64,000 nucleotides of DNA from NCBI RefSeq assembly GCF_000483125.1, contig NZ_KI519553.1, positions 869,137 through 933,136 of the forward strand. The letters run 5' to 3'. Origin of the DNA: Atopobium fossor DSM 15642 (GTDB taxonomy: Bacteria > Actinomycetota > Coriobacteriia > Coriobacteriales > Atopobiaceae). Positions 16,772 through 25,593 of the stretch are shown here, piece by piece (the stretch's first letter is position 1; every line of letters begins with the position of its first letter). The position numbers and the translations under genes were made by a program. Below the pieces are notes generated by a model. The model was not told the origin of the DNA, searched no databases, and was given only the letters and a program-made list of their open reading frames with translations.

Positions 16772-18325
16772 ATGGCCGACGAAGCCACTCTTACCGAACA
16801 AAGTTCTCCGGAAGAGCCTAAGCACAAAAAGTTTAAGCTCCACTTCCCAACTGCAATTACCGTGCTGTTTATTGTAATGATTTTTGCACAGGTTCTTACT
16901 TTTGTGGTGCCAGCTGGTAATTATTCCAAGCTGCAATACAACGAAGATGCCAATGTTTTTGTCATTACACACCCTGACGAGACAACCGAGGATATGGCTG
17001 CTACGCAAGATACCCTTACTCAACTGGGCATCTCGGGCAAAATTGAGGACTATACCAGTGGAGCAATCTCAAAGCCTGTAGCTATTCCTAATACCTACGA
17101 AAGACTTGATGCACGTCCACAGGGTGTAGTTGAATTTTTACTTGCCCCTATCTCGGGCGTTTACGACACCATTGACATTATTTTGTTTGTCTTTATCTTG
17201 GGCGGTTGCATTGGTGTTCTTAACAAGATTGGTGCTTTGAATGCCGCCGTATTTGCCCTCTCCCGTCTTACCAAAGGCAAGGAATTTATTCTGATTATTG
17301 TCTTGTCTCTTCTTATGATTGTGGGTGGCACTACCTTTGGCTTAGGCGAAGAAACTATTGCGTTGTATCCCATTTTGATGCCAGTCTTTTTGGTAGCAGG
17401 CTATGATGCAATGACTTGTATTGCCGTAATTTTTGTTGGCGCATCTGTTGGCACCATGTATTCCACCCTTAATCCCTTTGCTATTGGCGTTGCCACCAAG
17501 GCTGCTGGTATTAACATGGCCGAGCAGATGAACTGGCGTTTTATTGCCTTAGTTATTGGTTCTGTCATGGCTATTGCCTATGTATTGTGGTATGCCCACA
17601 AAGTACGTAAAGATCCTTCTCAGTCTGTTTGCTATGACATGAAGGACAAGATTGAAGAACGCTGGGGTGGCCAGGGTGAAGTCCTTGAGTTTACTGGCAG
17701 GATGAAGCTTTCTTTATTGGTATTCCTTGGTGCCTTTATTGTTTTGGTTTGGGGCATTGTTGCTCAGCAATGGTGGTTTGATAACATGACTGCTGTTTTC
17801 TTGGCAGCAGCTGCAATTCTTGCGTTTACCTGTGGCCTTTCCGAGGAAAACTTCATGGACACCTTTATTGAAGGCGCAGCAGATCTTATGAGTGTTGCAT
17901 TGGTTTGCGGTGTTGCACGTGCTGTTAACATTCTTTTGGAAAACGGTCTGATTTCCGACACTATTCTTAACTACTTCTCTGGTGTAGTAAATGGTATGAG
18001 TCCCATGATCTTTATTGTGGTCATGCTGCTTGTATACATTGTTTTGGGCTTCTTTATTAACTCTTCTTCTGGCCTAGCAGTGCTGTCCATCCCCATCATG
18101 GCTCCTTTGGGTGACGCTGTTGGTGTATCGCGCGCTGCCATTATCGCCGCATACAATTATGGTCAAGGTCTTATTTCTTACATAACCCCAACGGGTCTGA
18201 TTTTGGCCTCGCTTGCCATGGTTGATGTTCCCTTTAGTCGTTGGCTTAAATTTATTACCCCGCTGTTGATTGCAACTGTTGCACTCAATGCCTTACTGCT
18301 CATTGCGCAAGTTGTTTTTGGCTAA
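16772..18325 (+). CDS. YfcC-family membrane carrier
   Basis: A 517-residue polytopic membrane protein with about eleven to thirteen hydrophobic segments, starting at the ATG at 16772 behind GGAGAAAGGA. It fits the YfcC / C4-dicarboxylate anaerobic carrier-like group: FVVPAGNY after the first helix, an extracytoplasmic insert (about residues 50-105), GGTTFGLGEETIAL at about 190 and GLISYITPTG near the C-terminus. Family members are proposed to carry amino acids, peptides or dicarboxylates, but few have been tested. It is flanked by terminators on both sides, so it is transcribed alone. Confidence 0.82.
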   Translation: MADEATLTEQSSPEEPKHKKFKLHFPTAITVLFIVMIFAQVLTFVVPAGNYSKLQYNEDANVFVITHPDETTEDMAATQDTLTQLGISGKIEDYTSGAISKPVAIPNTYERLDARPQGVVEFLLAPISGVYDTIDIILFVFILGGCIGVLNKIGALNAAVFALSRLTKGKEFILIIVLSLLMIVGGTTFGLGEETIALYPILMPVFLVAGYDAMTCIAVIFVGASVGTMYSTLNPFAIGVATKAAGINMAEQMNWRFIALVIGSVMAIAYVLWYAHKVRKDPSQSVCYDMKDKIEERWGGQGEVLEFTGRMKLSLLVFLGAFIVLVWGIVAQQWWFDNMTAVFLAAAAILAFTCGLSEENFMDTFIEGAADLMSVALVCGVARAVNILLENGLISDTILNYFSGVVNGMSPMIFIVVMLLVYIVLGFFINSSSGLAVLSIPIMAPLGDAVGVSRAAIIAAYNYGQGLISYITPTGLILASLAMVDVPFSRWLKFITPLLIATVALNALLLIAQVVFG

Positions 18326-18383
18326 GCACATGGTTAACTAAAGGAACACGTCTCCTAACGCAGCTACTAAGCCTTTTATCTAC

Positions 18384-18420
18384 AAAACAGCGACAGAGAA
18401 CTCTCTGTCGCTGTTTTTTA
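18384..18420. terminator. Bidirectional terminator, carrier / ECF operon
   Basis: A 13-bp perfect stem, AACAGCGACAGAG with CTCTGTCGCTGTT, has a 4-base loop, a T-run on the plus strand and a shorter one on the minus strand. It lies between the convergent YfcC and ECF ATPase genes. Confidence 0.85.
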
Positions 18421-18519
18421 CCGCACTACTTCTTTAGGATGAACGTGTCCTTTGTATCGCAACGGATAGCATCTGCACCAACAAAGACAAGCTTCTTGAA
18501 AGCCTTATATTGCTACAGT

Positions 18520-20142
18520 TCAAGCACCCGCCATAAACGCATGGATACGCTGTTCATTGCCAGATACAGCTACCATGTGTGTATCATGCTCGCTACACAG
18601 CAAGCAATGCGTGCATGCTTTCATAATGAGTTCGGTATCATGGGTAATTACCATAACAGCACTGGTTTGTGCACATACAGCAATAAGCTCTGCCAAACAA
18701 CTCATGCGTTTATAATCCAAGCCTGCTGTAGGCTCATCAAATACAATCAGCTTATGAGGCTCCATCAGCGCTGCTCCCACTACCAAGCGCTGCTGCTCTC
18801 CTCCAGAAAGCATTTGAGGGTGTTCAAGACGTTGCTCCCATAAATCTATCTTTTTGAGTAAGTACGCAGCACGCTCACAGCTACGTTTGTCACGCCTGCC
18901 TTGGAGCAGCTCTTCCTCCACCGATTCAAAAAATATTTGGTTTGCTGCTTCTTGCATAACATAAAAACTTGCAGCATTACGCGTTCTCCCATTATTTCCC
19001 CAACTCGTAACTAGTGATGTATTAGCCGGAATTAAGCCGCATAACTGTTTTGCCAGCGTAGACTTACCCACACCATTAGAACCAACCACCGCAAGAACCT
19101 GACTTTGCAACAAATCAAAACCAACATCCTGCATGAGCTGCGTGCGCTTCCAAAAATGATGCTGCACAAACACATCAAGCCTCCGCACAAACTCTCGAGA
19201 AACCCCTATAGCTGGTACAGCATCTACAGATTGTGTGGTTTGAGCTACGATCTGCATTTGTGCATGAGTAGCCAGCATTGGTGTCGCTGGCGCAGCAACC
19301 TGCGCTATGAGGCTTTTCTCGTCAAACGCGCGAAGATGAAGACGCTGTGCAAGATCTTGATGTAACTGCTCTGGCCCATACACACCCTCAACGGTTCCCT
19401 CTTGCATAACAACTAACTGGTCAAGGATGTGTGTAAGATAAAACAACCTATGCTCTGCCACGATAATGGTTTTACCAGCTTGTTTAAGTTTGACCAACAT
19501 CTGTGCCAACTGCAGCGTAGATGCATAATCTAATGACGCAGAAGGTTCATCCATGACAATAACGTCTGGTTGAGACACTAAAACCGATGCAATAGCTACC
19601 TTTTGACGCTCTCCGCCAGACAGCTCCAACACACTTCGATTTTTAAGATGAGTAATACCCAAAAATGCAAGTATCTGTTCTACACGCTTTTGTAGTTCTT
19701 CACGCTCAATACCCAGATTCTCCCCAGTAAGAGCAATCTCATCTTCTACGGTAGTAGACAAAAACTGACTCCGCGGATCTTGGAACACCAGACCTAAACA
19801 GGCTGCCATTTCGCCTGGTGCATAATCATGAGTATCACGACCTAATACGCGCACATTACCCTGTAATCTGCCTTCAAAAAAATCTGGATATAAACGACAA
19901 ATGAGCCTAAGCAGCGTAGTCTTACCACAACCAGAAAGACCTGTTAAAACCGTCAAACTTCCGCGCTTAATACATAAATGCACATCATGTAAGGCTAAAT
20001 CTGCTGTATTGAGAATAGGCGCTTGAACAGCATCGCTTTTCTCGGTAGATGTGTACTTAAACGAGTCAATATGAGCTTCAATAGCAAACTGAGGTTCAGA
20101 AGCACCCTGAGCAGAAAAAGCCTCAGTTAATACCCCAGCCAT
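18520..20142 (-). CDS. Double ATP-binding protein of an ECF-type transporter
   Basis: A 540-residue protein with two ABC ATPase domains, the energizing part of an energy-coupling-factor uptake system. Domain 1 (about 35-270) has GLSGCGKTT, LSGGERQKVA and VMDEPSASLD; domain 2 (about 320-520) has VGSNGVGKST, LSGGEQQRLV and VFDEPTAGLD. The ATG at 20142 (after GGGGGTG) is chosen over a GTG 39 bases upstream. From 20142 it overlaps the end of the T-component gene by 16 bases, implying coupled translation. Fusing EcfA1 and EcfA2 in one chain is common in this S-component family. It is the last gene of the three-gene operon and is followed by a terminator. Confidence 0.9.
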   Translation of the reverse strand: MAGVLTEAFSAQGASEPQFAIEAHIDSFKYTSTEKSDAVQAPILNTADLALHDVHLCIKRGSLTVLTGLSGCGKTTLLRLICRLYPDFFEGRLQGNVRVLGRDTHDYAPGEMAACLGLVFQDPRSQFLSTTVEDEIALTGENLGIEREELQKRVEQILAFLGITHLKNRSVLELSGGERQKVAIASVLVSQPDVIVMDEPSASLDYASTLQLAQMLVKLKQAGKTIIVAEHRLFYLTHILDQLVVMQEGTVEGVYGPEQLHQDLAQRLHLRAFDEKSLIAQVAAPATPMLATHAQMQIVAQTTQSVDAVPAIGVSREFVRRLDVFVQHHFWKRTQLMQDVGFDLLQSQVLAVVGSNGVGKSTLAKQLCGLIPANTSLVTSWGNNGRTRNAASFYVMQEAANQIFFESVEEELLQGRRDKRSCERAAYLLKKIDLWEQRLEHPQMLSGGEQQRLVVGAALMEPHKLIVFDEPTAGLDYKRMSCLAELIAVCAQTSAVMVITHDTELIMKACTHCLLCSEHDTHMVAVSGNEQRIHAFMAGA

Positions 20143-20825
20143 AGCAACACCCCCATAGATGCGTATGCAAACGCTATGCACGCAAAATCGCGCATCCTAA
20201 AACGAACGTTTCGATAGTTGGTTTTAGCACAGGGATACTCAATGCCTTTAGTAATAATTGAGCAGGTCATTGTGTTGGAAACGTCAATAGACTGAAAAAG
20301 TAGCGGTACCATATGGTGCTCAAAATAGCGCAAAGGATGTGTAAACAAACGTGCTAGACCACGAATCTTAAGCGCCATCCGCAATGCAGCCATCCGCGCA
20401 TGCATCTGCGACAAATAGCACCAAAACACCGTTAACCCCACACAAAGCCACTGGGGCAAGCGCATGCTACGACAGGCACTCAACAGTTCAGATGCGCTGT
20501 ATGTTGTTAGTATTTGCGCTATTACTAACATAGGCAACATGCGAAACATAATAACCAGCATGCCCATAATGGAGTGAAACATCATACTTGCGTGTGACAA
20601 CCCCATAAGTACCACAAACAGCAGTGTGCAAAGGCCTACCACCACAAGCAAGTGAGGTACGCGCGCAGGCGCTTGCCATAGCAAAAGTACTACCGATAAG
20701 AGCAAACATCCTGCAAATCCCCAGCTACCCAGCAGCGGAATCATAAACGACTGCACCACAACAATGGCTGCAAGCGTAAACGGATTCAAGCGAACTGATA
20801 TCGTCCTCATATTATGTATCATCAC
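20127..20825 (-). CDS. ECF transporter transmembrane (T) component, CbiQ type
   Basis: A 232-residue membrane protein with about five hydrophobic segments and a conserved cytoplasmic helix region (MRLPQWLCVGLTVFWCYL; then RMALKIRGL at about 147, the Ala-Arg-Gly-type coupling motif that contacts the ATPases). It lies between the S-component gene, 13 bases upstream, and the ATPase gene, which it overlaps. The start may be the GTG at 20825 or the ATG at 20822; no strong ribosome site decides between them, which is consistent with translational coupling to the upstream gene. Confidence 0.85.
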   Translation of the reverse strand: MMIHNMRTISVRLNPFTLAAIVVVQSFMIPLLGSWGFAGCLLLSVVLLLWQAPARVPHLLVVVGLCTLLFVVLMGLSHASMMFHSIMGMLVIMFRMLPMLVIAQILTTYSASELLSACRSMRLPQWLCVGLTVFWCYLSQMHARMAALRMALKIRGLARLFTHPLRYFEHHMVPLLFQSIDVSNTMTCSIITKGIEYPCAKTNYRNVRFRMRDFACIAFAYASMGVLLWLGY

Positions 20826-20838
20826 GAGCTACGTTGTA

Positions 20839-21453
20839 CTACTCACTCGGTACTTGCTCGTCTAGAGCACTTTGTAGGCGCTTACCCGAGAAATACTTTG
20901 TATCGATAAAGAACGCCAAAGCCACACCAAGCAAAGAAGCAACAATCTGAATGGCAATTACGATAAGCACGTTAAGCGGATTGAAGTAGAAGTTAGCAGT
21001 AATCTGAGCCAACTCTGCTGTAAACATAGCTGGGAACTGATTGACTAAGCCAGCAGCACCATAATACAAAACAAAAAACATGCCGTGCAAAGACTCAAAC
21101 AGTGTTGACACAATAAAAGATATGCCTATACGTTTATTGTCATGTATGCCCTCACCAAGCAAGATAAGCTCGGATAGGATGGCAGCACCTATATACACCA
21201 CCGTCATAGGAGCTAGACCCATCAATAAATAAACAATTCCTGGCACAAGATAAAAGATACCTGCAACGCCATGAGCGGGAACTTTCTTAAGAAGCACTAC
21301 ATAAATGGGAGCGCCCAAGATGGTTGCAAAAGATACATTGAGGTAAAACGCACCAATAGTGCCAAACACAGTCACAGCCATGCCAGCACCCAGCATTACA
21401 ATAAAACCAATAACTGCAAATACTGCTGCAGTAATTATATTTTTAAGAGACAT
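20839..21453 (-). CDS. MptD-family ECF substrate-binding (S) component
   Basis: A 204-residue membrane protein with six hydrophobic segments, resembling the Trep_Strep / MptD group of putative ECF S components. It would bind the substrate and hand it to the T and ATPase subunits. The substrate of the family is not established. The start ATG at 21453 has AAGGAG upstream. It is the first gene of the operon, directly behind a consensus promoter with an overlapping inverted repeat. No riboswitch is visible in the short leader, so control is more likely by a protein repressor. Confidence 0.82.
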   Translation of the reverse strand: MSLKNIITAAVFAVIGFIVMLGAGMAVTVFGTIGAFYLNVSFATILGAPIYVVLLKKVPAHGVAGIFYLVPGIVYLLMGLAPMTVVYIGAAILSELILLGEGIHDNKRIGISFIVSTLFESLHGMFFVLYYGAAGLVNQFPAMFTAELAQITANFYFNPLNVLIVIAIQIVASLLGVALAFFIDTKYFSGKRLQSALDEQVPSE

Positions 21454-21471
21454 ATCTACTCCTTATAGTAT

Positions 21472-21491
21472 TAGTTAGTTATAGCTAACTA
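21472..21491. promoter_or_regulatory. 20-bp operator-like inverted repeat of the ECF operon
   Basis: TAGTTAG-N6-CTAACTA is a perfect 7-bp dyad that overlaps the downstream part of the -10 box and the likely transcription start. A MarR-, TetR- or PadR-type repressor bound here would block RNA polymerase. No such regulator gene is found in the window. Confidence 0.7.
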
Positions 21492-21517
21492 TAAAAAGTA
21501 GACAAAAACTTTGTCAA
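21489..21517 (-). promoter_or_regulatory. Promoter of the ECF transporter operon
   Basis: On the minus strand, TTGACA (21512-21517) and TTATAG (21489-21494) are exactly 17 bases apart, a near-consensus vegetative promoter. The leader to the S-component ATG is only about 30 bases. Confidence 0.85.
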
Positions 21518-21537
21518 TATACAATCAAAACAAATTA

Positions 21538-22296
21538 TTAAACGCGTGGAAGCTCGCAGTACTTAAGTAATTTTTCCATGTGCACAACCGTACCGCTACC
21601 ACTTTGCTTTTTTTGAATGGATACAGAGTCTACAAGCATACGCATAAGCTTAATGCCACGACCACGTTCTTCACTACCAGTCTCTGATACCGCATCTTCG
21701 CTATCTGCCAGAGCATATCCACAACCACAGTCGCTTACTTCAACCACTACACGATCTGGATATGTAGCCAGCGTAAGATAAATACAATCATCATTACAGT
21801 GAGAATGATCAATAGCATTACCCAACGCCTCACCAGCTGCCAATGTCATGTCAAAGATGTCATCACCGGAAAGACTTACACGCTCTAACATGCTTGCAGC
21901 CCACTTACGAGCTTCAGAAAGCTTGTTAGGGTATACAATCATGGAACTTTGCCATACGGGGTGCACAGAAGCATCTAGAACGGGCACCGTAACCTTTTTG
22001 CCAGCTAAAGACACTGGAATAACATCTACAACACAGGCAATACACAACGCGCGGTAGACACTATCCGAAACAGATTCGAGCGAAATCAAGCCACCTGCTC
22101 TTCTCATCCGGCGCATCTCATAAAACAGCATGGCCATACCTGCAGAATCCACGTATGCCACATCCGACATGTTAATGATGATGCGTTTACAGCCACCCTC
22201 AATCAGGTTGTCGATGGTTGTGCGTGCCCGAGGCGTAGATACTACGTCTAAATCTCCAGAAAGAGGCAGGACTACGATGTCAGCTTTGTGTGTCAT
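21538..22296 (-). CDS. STAS-HATPase fusion: anti-anti-sigma joined to anti-sigma kinase
   Basis: A 252-residue protein that joins two partner-switching parts in one chain. Residues 5-105 are a STAS domain (SpoIIAA/RsbV type) with the phosphorylation loop DSAGM (Ser about 51). Residues 120-250 are a GHKL kinase domain (SpoIIAB/RsbW type) with N-box GEALGNAID (Glu about 156, Asn about 160), G1 box SDCGCG and G2 box RGRGIKLM. In known systems the kinase binds a sigma factor and phosphorylates the STAS partner. The ATG at 22296 is preferred over an upstream TTG because AAGG is suitably spaced. It lies 37 bases after the PP2C phosphatase gene, its likely opponent. No sigma factor gene is adjacent, so the final target may be elsewhere or not a sigma factor. 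Confidence 0.88.
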   Translation of the reverse strand: MTHKADIVVLPLSGDLDVVSTPRARTTIDNLIEGGCKRIIINMSDVAYVDSAGMAMLFYEMRRMRRAGGLISLESVSDSVYRALCIACVVDVIPVSLAGKKVTVPVLDASVHPVWQSSMIVYPNKLSEARKWAASMLERVSLSGDDIFDMTLAAGEALGNAIDHSHCNDDCIYLTLATYPDRVVVEVSDCGCGYALADSEDAVSETGSEERGRGIKLMRMLVDSVSIQKKQSGSGTVVHMEKLLKYCELPRV

Positions 22297-22333
22297 ATAC
22301 GCCTTGTTCCCAAACAAAGCCAGCTACAAACAG

Positions 22334-24583
22334 TTATTGCTCGCCAATTTGCGTAAACGTAAGCTCCACCATAGCAACGTCATCTTCTAATCTACGTGCT
22401 GTGTAACGATCCAATGTTTCAAGCAAGCGGTTAAGCATTCCCTCACTGCCACGCATAGCTTCACGCAGGGTTGCTTCCTGTAAGTTGCGCTCGCCAAAGA
22501 AAACGCCTTCGGGATTACGTGCTTCGGTCACACCATCGGTATACAACAACAAGGTATCACCTTGCCCTATGTTTACCTGGCCATCTCGGTAACTCATCTC
22601 TTCAAACGCACCTACTACACCGGACTGCACATCTAACACATCAAGTGTTTGCGTACCTGTTCGAACTAACAATGCAGGAGGATGTCCTGCCGAACAATAG
22701 GTAAGCTTGCCCCGAGCTAAATCGATGACACCTACAAATAAGGTAGCAAACGTCTCTAGCCTAGAAAACCCCAACAAAAATCGATTAAGAGTGCGTACCA
22801 TACGTGCAGGATTAAGACCTTGCCACGCATAGGCGCCTAATGCCGTTTTAACCGCAGCAGAAACCGATGCCGCTTCCACACCATGTCCTGATACATCACC
22901 TAAAATGACGCAAGCACGATGTCCCGGCAAACGAATTAAATCGTAAAAATCTCCACCAACAAAGGCATCAGCTGTTGCAGAAGAATAAATACCATCTGCA
23001 AAAATACCTTCGACCTTTTGTAATTCATTGCGCATACCCAGCTGAAGAGCCTGCGCAATACGTTTATCATTGGTACGTGCCTTTGCACTTGCCAAGCCAT
23101 CCTTGAGCGTTGTACTCACATTACGCAAAAACGCAATCTCTATGTCCTCAAGCGGTTCATACTCATCGGAACGCAATGCCAAATATGCCCAGTTCTTCTT
23201 AGCTAACGTACCCACATACACAAAGGCACCACGGTTTTCTACACCCTGGTCTTCCAACCATGCAGACAACTTATTACCTGCCACTGTACTCATAAGTGAT
23301 GTTGCAGCTACTTCATCTATAGAACTCAATTCACAAAGCTCTGAAAGCTGTACAGGTAAGCTACCTATAAGCCTATGAGCGTCATTAGTGGGATAGACGC
23401 TTAGCATTCCATCCTCTGAAACTTCCAACGGAATAAAGCGCGTTTCTATTTGCTCGCAGGCACTACGGAACATCTCTCCCACATCTGCACCCGTAAAACT
23501 ATCTTTATCTGACATACGATCATGTAAGCTCGATACAAAGCCGTCCAAACGAGCTCTGTGCTGCGTACGGAGGTCAGTAAGTGCACCCATTAGCTGTACG
23601 GATAAATACTGTGCCACCGAGTCCAACAGGCGTGCATCATCACGTCTGAGCGATCTAGAGCGTTCCCAGCCCACTACAATCAGAGCAATTACACGCTCTG
23701 CAAACCATACGGGCACTAAAATACTACTCGCAAAGGGAAACAGTGCTCGTACGGAAATACTAAAGGTCTCGTTTGTCTCCTCATTAAGCACCCTGCGCAT
23801 ATGAAAGTTCTGGGCGCGTAAATCCTCTTTTTCTGGCGATAAAAGCTGCACACGAATTGCCTTACCAGCAGCAATAGCGTGTAGCTCCATTCCCTCACCT
23901 AACGATAAATACTTGGGGACACGTAAGGTTTCCATGGAGGCTGTAGTGCCGCGCAACACTAAGCCATCGGATTCTGCCAGATACAAAAGCGTGCCCGTTG
24001 CCTCCATAGTGTCACGTAGCTGTTCCAATACGTTGGTAAACAACGTAGCAACATCGCTCCAGTCCAAAGTCTCCAACACAATGTTAAGCACACCAGAAAG
24101 TCTACGATTAGCTCCGCGCAGTTCACTTACAAGCTCGTTAGTTTGTTCATTGCCTGAACCGGCTAACAACGAAGAAGGCTCCATAATGAGTAAATAATTA
24201 TTACCTGGAGCGCTAATTTCATCGCAACGTATAGTAAGAAAGACATCACCTCCGTTGCTGTGGCGTGCAACGACTGAGCACGTAGAGCCATCAGTAGCAA
24301 AAGGCGGAACAAACGTTGCGACAGTAGCTTGAGATCCCAATGACTGGGCAGGATACATAAATTCATCCACACGACGTCCGATAAGAGAGCGTACACCCAG
24401 CATATGAGCTGCGCGCTCATTAGAAAAAAGCACAACGCCCGTGCTTGCAAAAACAATGACTCCATTAGAGGTAATGTCAAGCATGCGTGCCAAAGTAGCA
24501 GGTGCTGTTATGCCCGAACCAACAGAATAGGCACGCTCAATACTTGTAGAGGGATAAGAATCAGTCTGGAAATCTTCTGACAT
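22334..24583 (-). CDS. PAS-GAF-PP2C (SpoIIE/RsbU-type) serine phosphatase
   Basis: A 749-residue cytoplasmic sensor phosphatase. The frame extends upstream into the tRNA-Leu gene, so the true start must be internal; the ATG at 24583 (MSEDFQTD), after a GGGG-rich site, is chosen. A PAS domain (about 30-135) has LDITSNGVIVF and ERAAHMLG. A GAF domain follows (about 165-330), then a second GAF-like region (about 360-500). The PP2C/SpoIIE domain (about 525-745) has metal-binding GGDFYD (543-548), GDVSGHG (562-568), YTDGVTE (681-687) and EDDVAM (733-738). The predicted job is to dephosphorylate the STAS domain encoded just downstream, linking small-molecule or redox sensing to transcription. The signal is unknown. 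Confidence 0.88.
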   Translation of the reverse strand: MSEDFQTDSYPSTSIERAYSVGSGITAPATLARMLDITSNGVIVFASTGVVLFSNERAAHMLGVRSLIGRRVDEFMYPAQSLGSQATVATFVPPFATDGSTCSVVARHSNGGDVFLTIRCDEISAPGNNYLLIMEPSSLLAGSGNEQTNELVSELRGANRRLSGVLNIVLETLDWSDVATLFTNVLEQLRDTMEATGTLLYLAESDGLVLRGTTASMETLRVPKYLSLGEGMELHAIAAGKAIRVQLLSPEKEDLRAQNFHMRRVLNEETNETFSISVRALFPFASSILVPVWFAERVIALIVVGWERSRSLRRDDARLLDSVAQYLSVQLMGALTDLRTQHRARLDGFVSSLHDRMSDKDSFTGADVGEMFRSACEQIETRFIPLEVSEDGMLSVYPTNDAHRLIGSLPVQLSELCELSSIDEVAATSLMSTVAGNKLSAWLEDQGVENRGAFVYVGTLAKKNWAYLALRSDEYEPLEDIEIAFLRNVSTTLKDGLASAKARTNDKRIAQALQLGMRNELQKVEGIFADGIYSSATADAFVGGDFYDLIRLPGHRACVILGDVSGHGVEAASVSAAVKTALGAYAWQGLNPARMVRTLNRFLLGFSRLETFATLFVGVIDLARGKLTYCSAGHPPALLVRTGTQTLDVLDVQSGVVGAFEEMSYRDGQVNIGQGDTLLLYTDGVTEARNPEGVFFGERNLQEATLREAMRGSEGMLNRLLETLDRYTARRLEDDVAMVELTFTQIGEQ

Positions 24584-24617
24584 GCGACACACCCCGTATC
24601 CCATCGCACAAAGCGAT

Positions 24618-24641
24618 ATAAAAAAAGCCCCTGCGGGGCTC
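24618..24641 (-). terminator. Terminator of tRNA-Leu
   Basis: AGCCCC-TGC-GGGGCT (24626-24640) is a compact GC-rich hairpin followed on the minus strand by TTTTTTT. It separates the tRNA from the phosphatase gene that starts 35 bases further on. Confidence 0.85.
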
Positions 24642-24658
24642 TTATCTACTTTTAACGC

Positions 24659-24748
24659 TGGTGTCGGAGGCGGGACTTGAACCCGCACGACCGTTGAGTA
24701 GTCACTAGCACCTCAAGCTAGCGCGTCTGCCAATTCCGCCACTCCGAC
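24659..24748 (-). tRNA. tRNA-Leu(GAG)
   Basis: The minus strand gives a class II tRNA with a long variable arm. The acceptor stem GTCGGAG pairs with CTCCGAC, discriminator A and CCA are encoded (24659-24662), and the anticodon stem CTAGC/GCTAG encloses TTGAGGT with anticodon GAG, reading leucine CUC and CUU. GGTTCAAGTCC is the T loop region. Promoter and terminator flank it. Confidence 0.95.
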
Positions 24749-24767
24749 GTGCGTTACAGCAAGAAGT

Positions 24768-24795
24768 AATATAACACATGCTCTTGCTTATGCAA
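24768..24795 (-). promoter_or_regulatory. Promoter of tRNA-Leu
   Basis: On the minus strand, TTGCAT (24790-24795) and TATATT (24768-24773) are 16 bases apart, and TG-T-TATATT also provides an extended -10. The -10 box ends about 20 bases before the tRNA. Confidence 0.65.
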
Positions 24796-24861
24796 ACAAT
24801 AATTTTGATAATTTCTGTGATTAACGCTTTGAACATTCTAAGAAAGGATTGTCCCTACACA

Positions 24862-25287
24862 CTAAGCTAAAGTGCGTATCTCTGCATCAAGCCTAGCAAC
24901 AATCTCAACAACTGACATTCTAAAATCTTTGAGTTCCCTAAGGGATTGTTTAATTTCACTCTGAACGCGCACATCAGTAAAAATGTTATCAAACCAAATA
25001 TCAAACATACCGTCAGTCACAGTATCGCTTATCTCGTTAGGTAGATACATGTTTACATCTTCAAGCTCTTTATTAAGCGTGTGCAATGAAGCAGATAACC
25101 CTCTAATATCACTATTAGCATCCTTGATTTTCTCGCGCTTAATAAAGCTAGAAAATGTTCCTCCACCCAATATGTCAAATAATCCCCAAGAAGAAGCGCT
25201 ATCCAAAGAAGAAATAGCATTATCTATTCTGGCAATTACATTAAGCGCCGCAGTACGCGCCTCTTTAAGCTCTTTGAGCCTGTCCAT
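24862..25287 (-). CDS. Helical protein of unknown function, 141 aa
   Basis: I do not recognise a family. The product is 141 residues with no signal peptide or membrane helix. The N-terminus (MDRLKELKEARTAALNVIAR) and C-terminus (REIKQSL-like region through VEIVARLDAEIRTLA) are heptad-like amphipathic helices, with a Gly-rich turn, ILGGGTFSSF, at about residues 39-48. This suggests a small coiled-coil or helical-bundle protein. The start ATG at 25287 has AAGGGATATAA upstream. It lies 45 bases after the small membrane protein gene on the same strand and may be co-transcribed with it. Confidence 0.6.
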   Translation of the reverse strand: MDRLKELKEARTAALNVIARIDNAISSLDSASSWGLFDILGGGTFSSFIKREKIKDANSDIRGLSASLHTLNKELEDVNMYLPNEISDTVTDGMFDIWFDNIFTDVRVQSEIKQSLRELKDFRMSVVEIVARLDAEIRTLA

Positions 25288-25332
25288 TTATATCCCTTGC
25301 CTCGCAAAATAAATTCATTCAGATAGTTTTCC

Positions 25333-25593
25333 CTAAGTAAAGTATAGAAAAATCGTAAACATCAAAGAAAGAAATGCAACAACATACACCCACTTTTTAT
25401 GAAGAAGATGCGCGGCAATAAAAAAGTAAACTGTAGTTAACGCAGGATACAAAACCATAACAATAGTGCTACTCCCTTGAAATCCAAAGAAATTAACCAA
25501 AATAAGGGAAATAGCTCCAGCGATTAAACAATCGGCATATAGTAAATACGTCAATACCTTTTTAACATCGTTCTGCTTAACATCAGCAAACAT
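25333..25593 (-). CDS. Small four-helix membrane protein, unknown function
   Basis: An 86-residue protein with about three to four hydrophobic segments (LTYLLYADCLIAGAISLILV; IVMVLYPALTTVYFFIAA; WVYVVAFLSLMFTIFLYF). The ATG at 25593 is chosen because GGGGGAGA lies 7 bases upstream; an ATG 39 bases earlier has no good site. The short charged N-terminus, MFADVKQNDVKK, would be cytoplasmic. I do not recognise a family. Its neighbour on the same strand is the helical 141-residue protein, suggesting a small two-gene unit. Confidence 0.55.
   Translation of the reverse strand: MFADVKQNDVKKVLTYLLYADCLIAGAISLILVNFFGFQGSSTIVMVLYPALTTVYFFIAAHLLHKKWVYVVAFLSLMFTIFLYFT

Noticed and set aside
24584..24688. 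Longer open frame for the PP2C phosphatase beginning inside the tRNA-Leu gene
   Set aside because: The extension crosses the tRNA 3' part and its terminator and has no family similarity; the ATG at 24583 is a better start.
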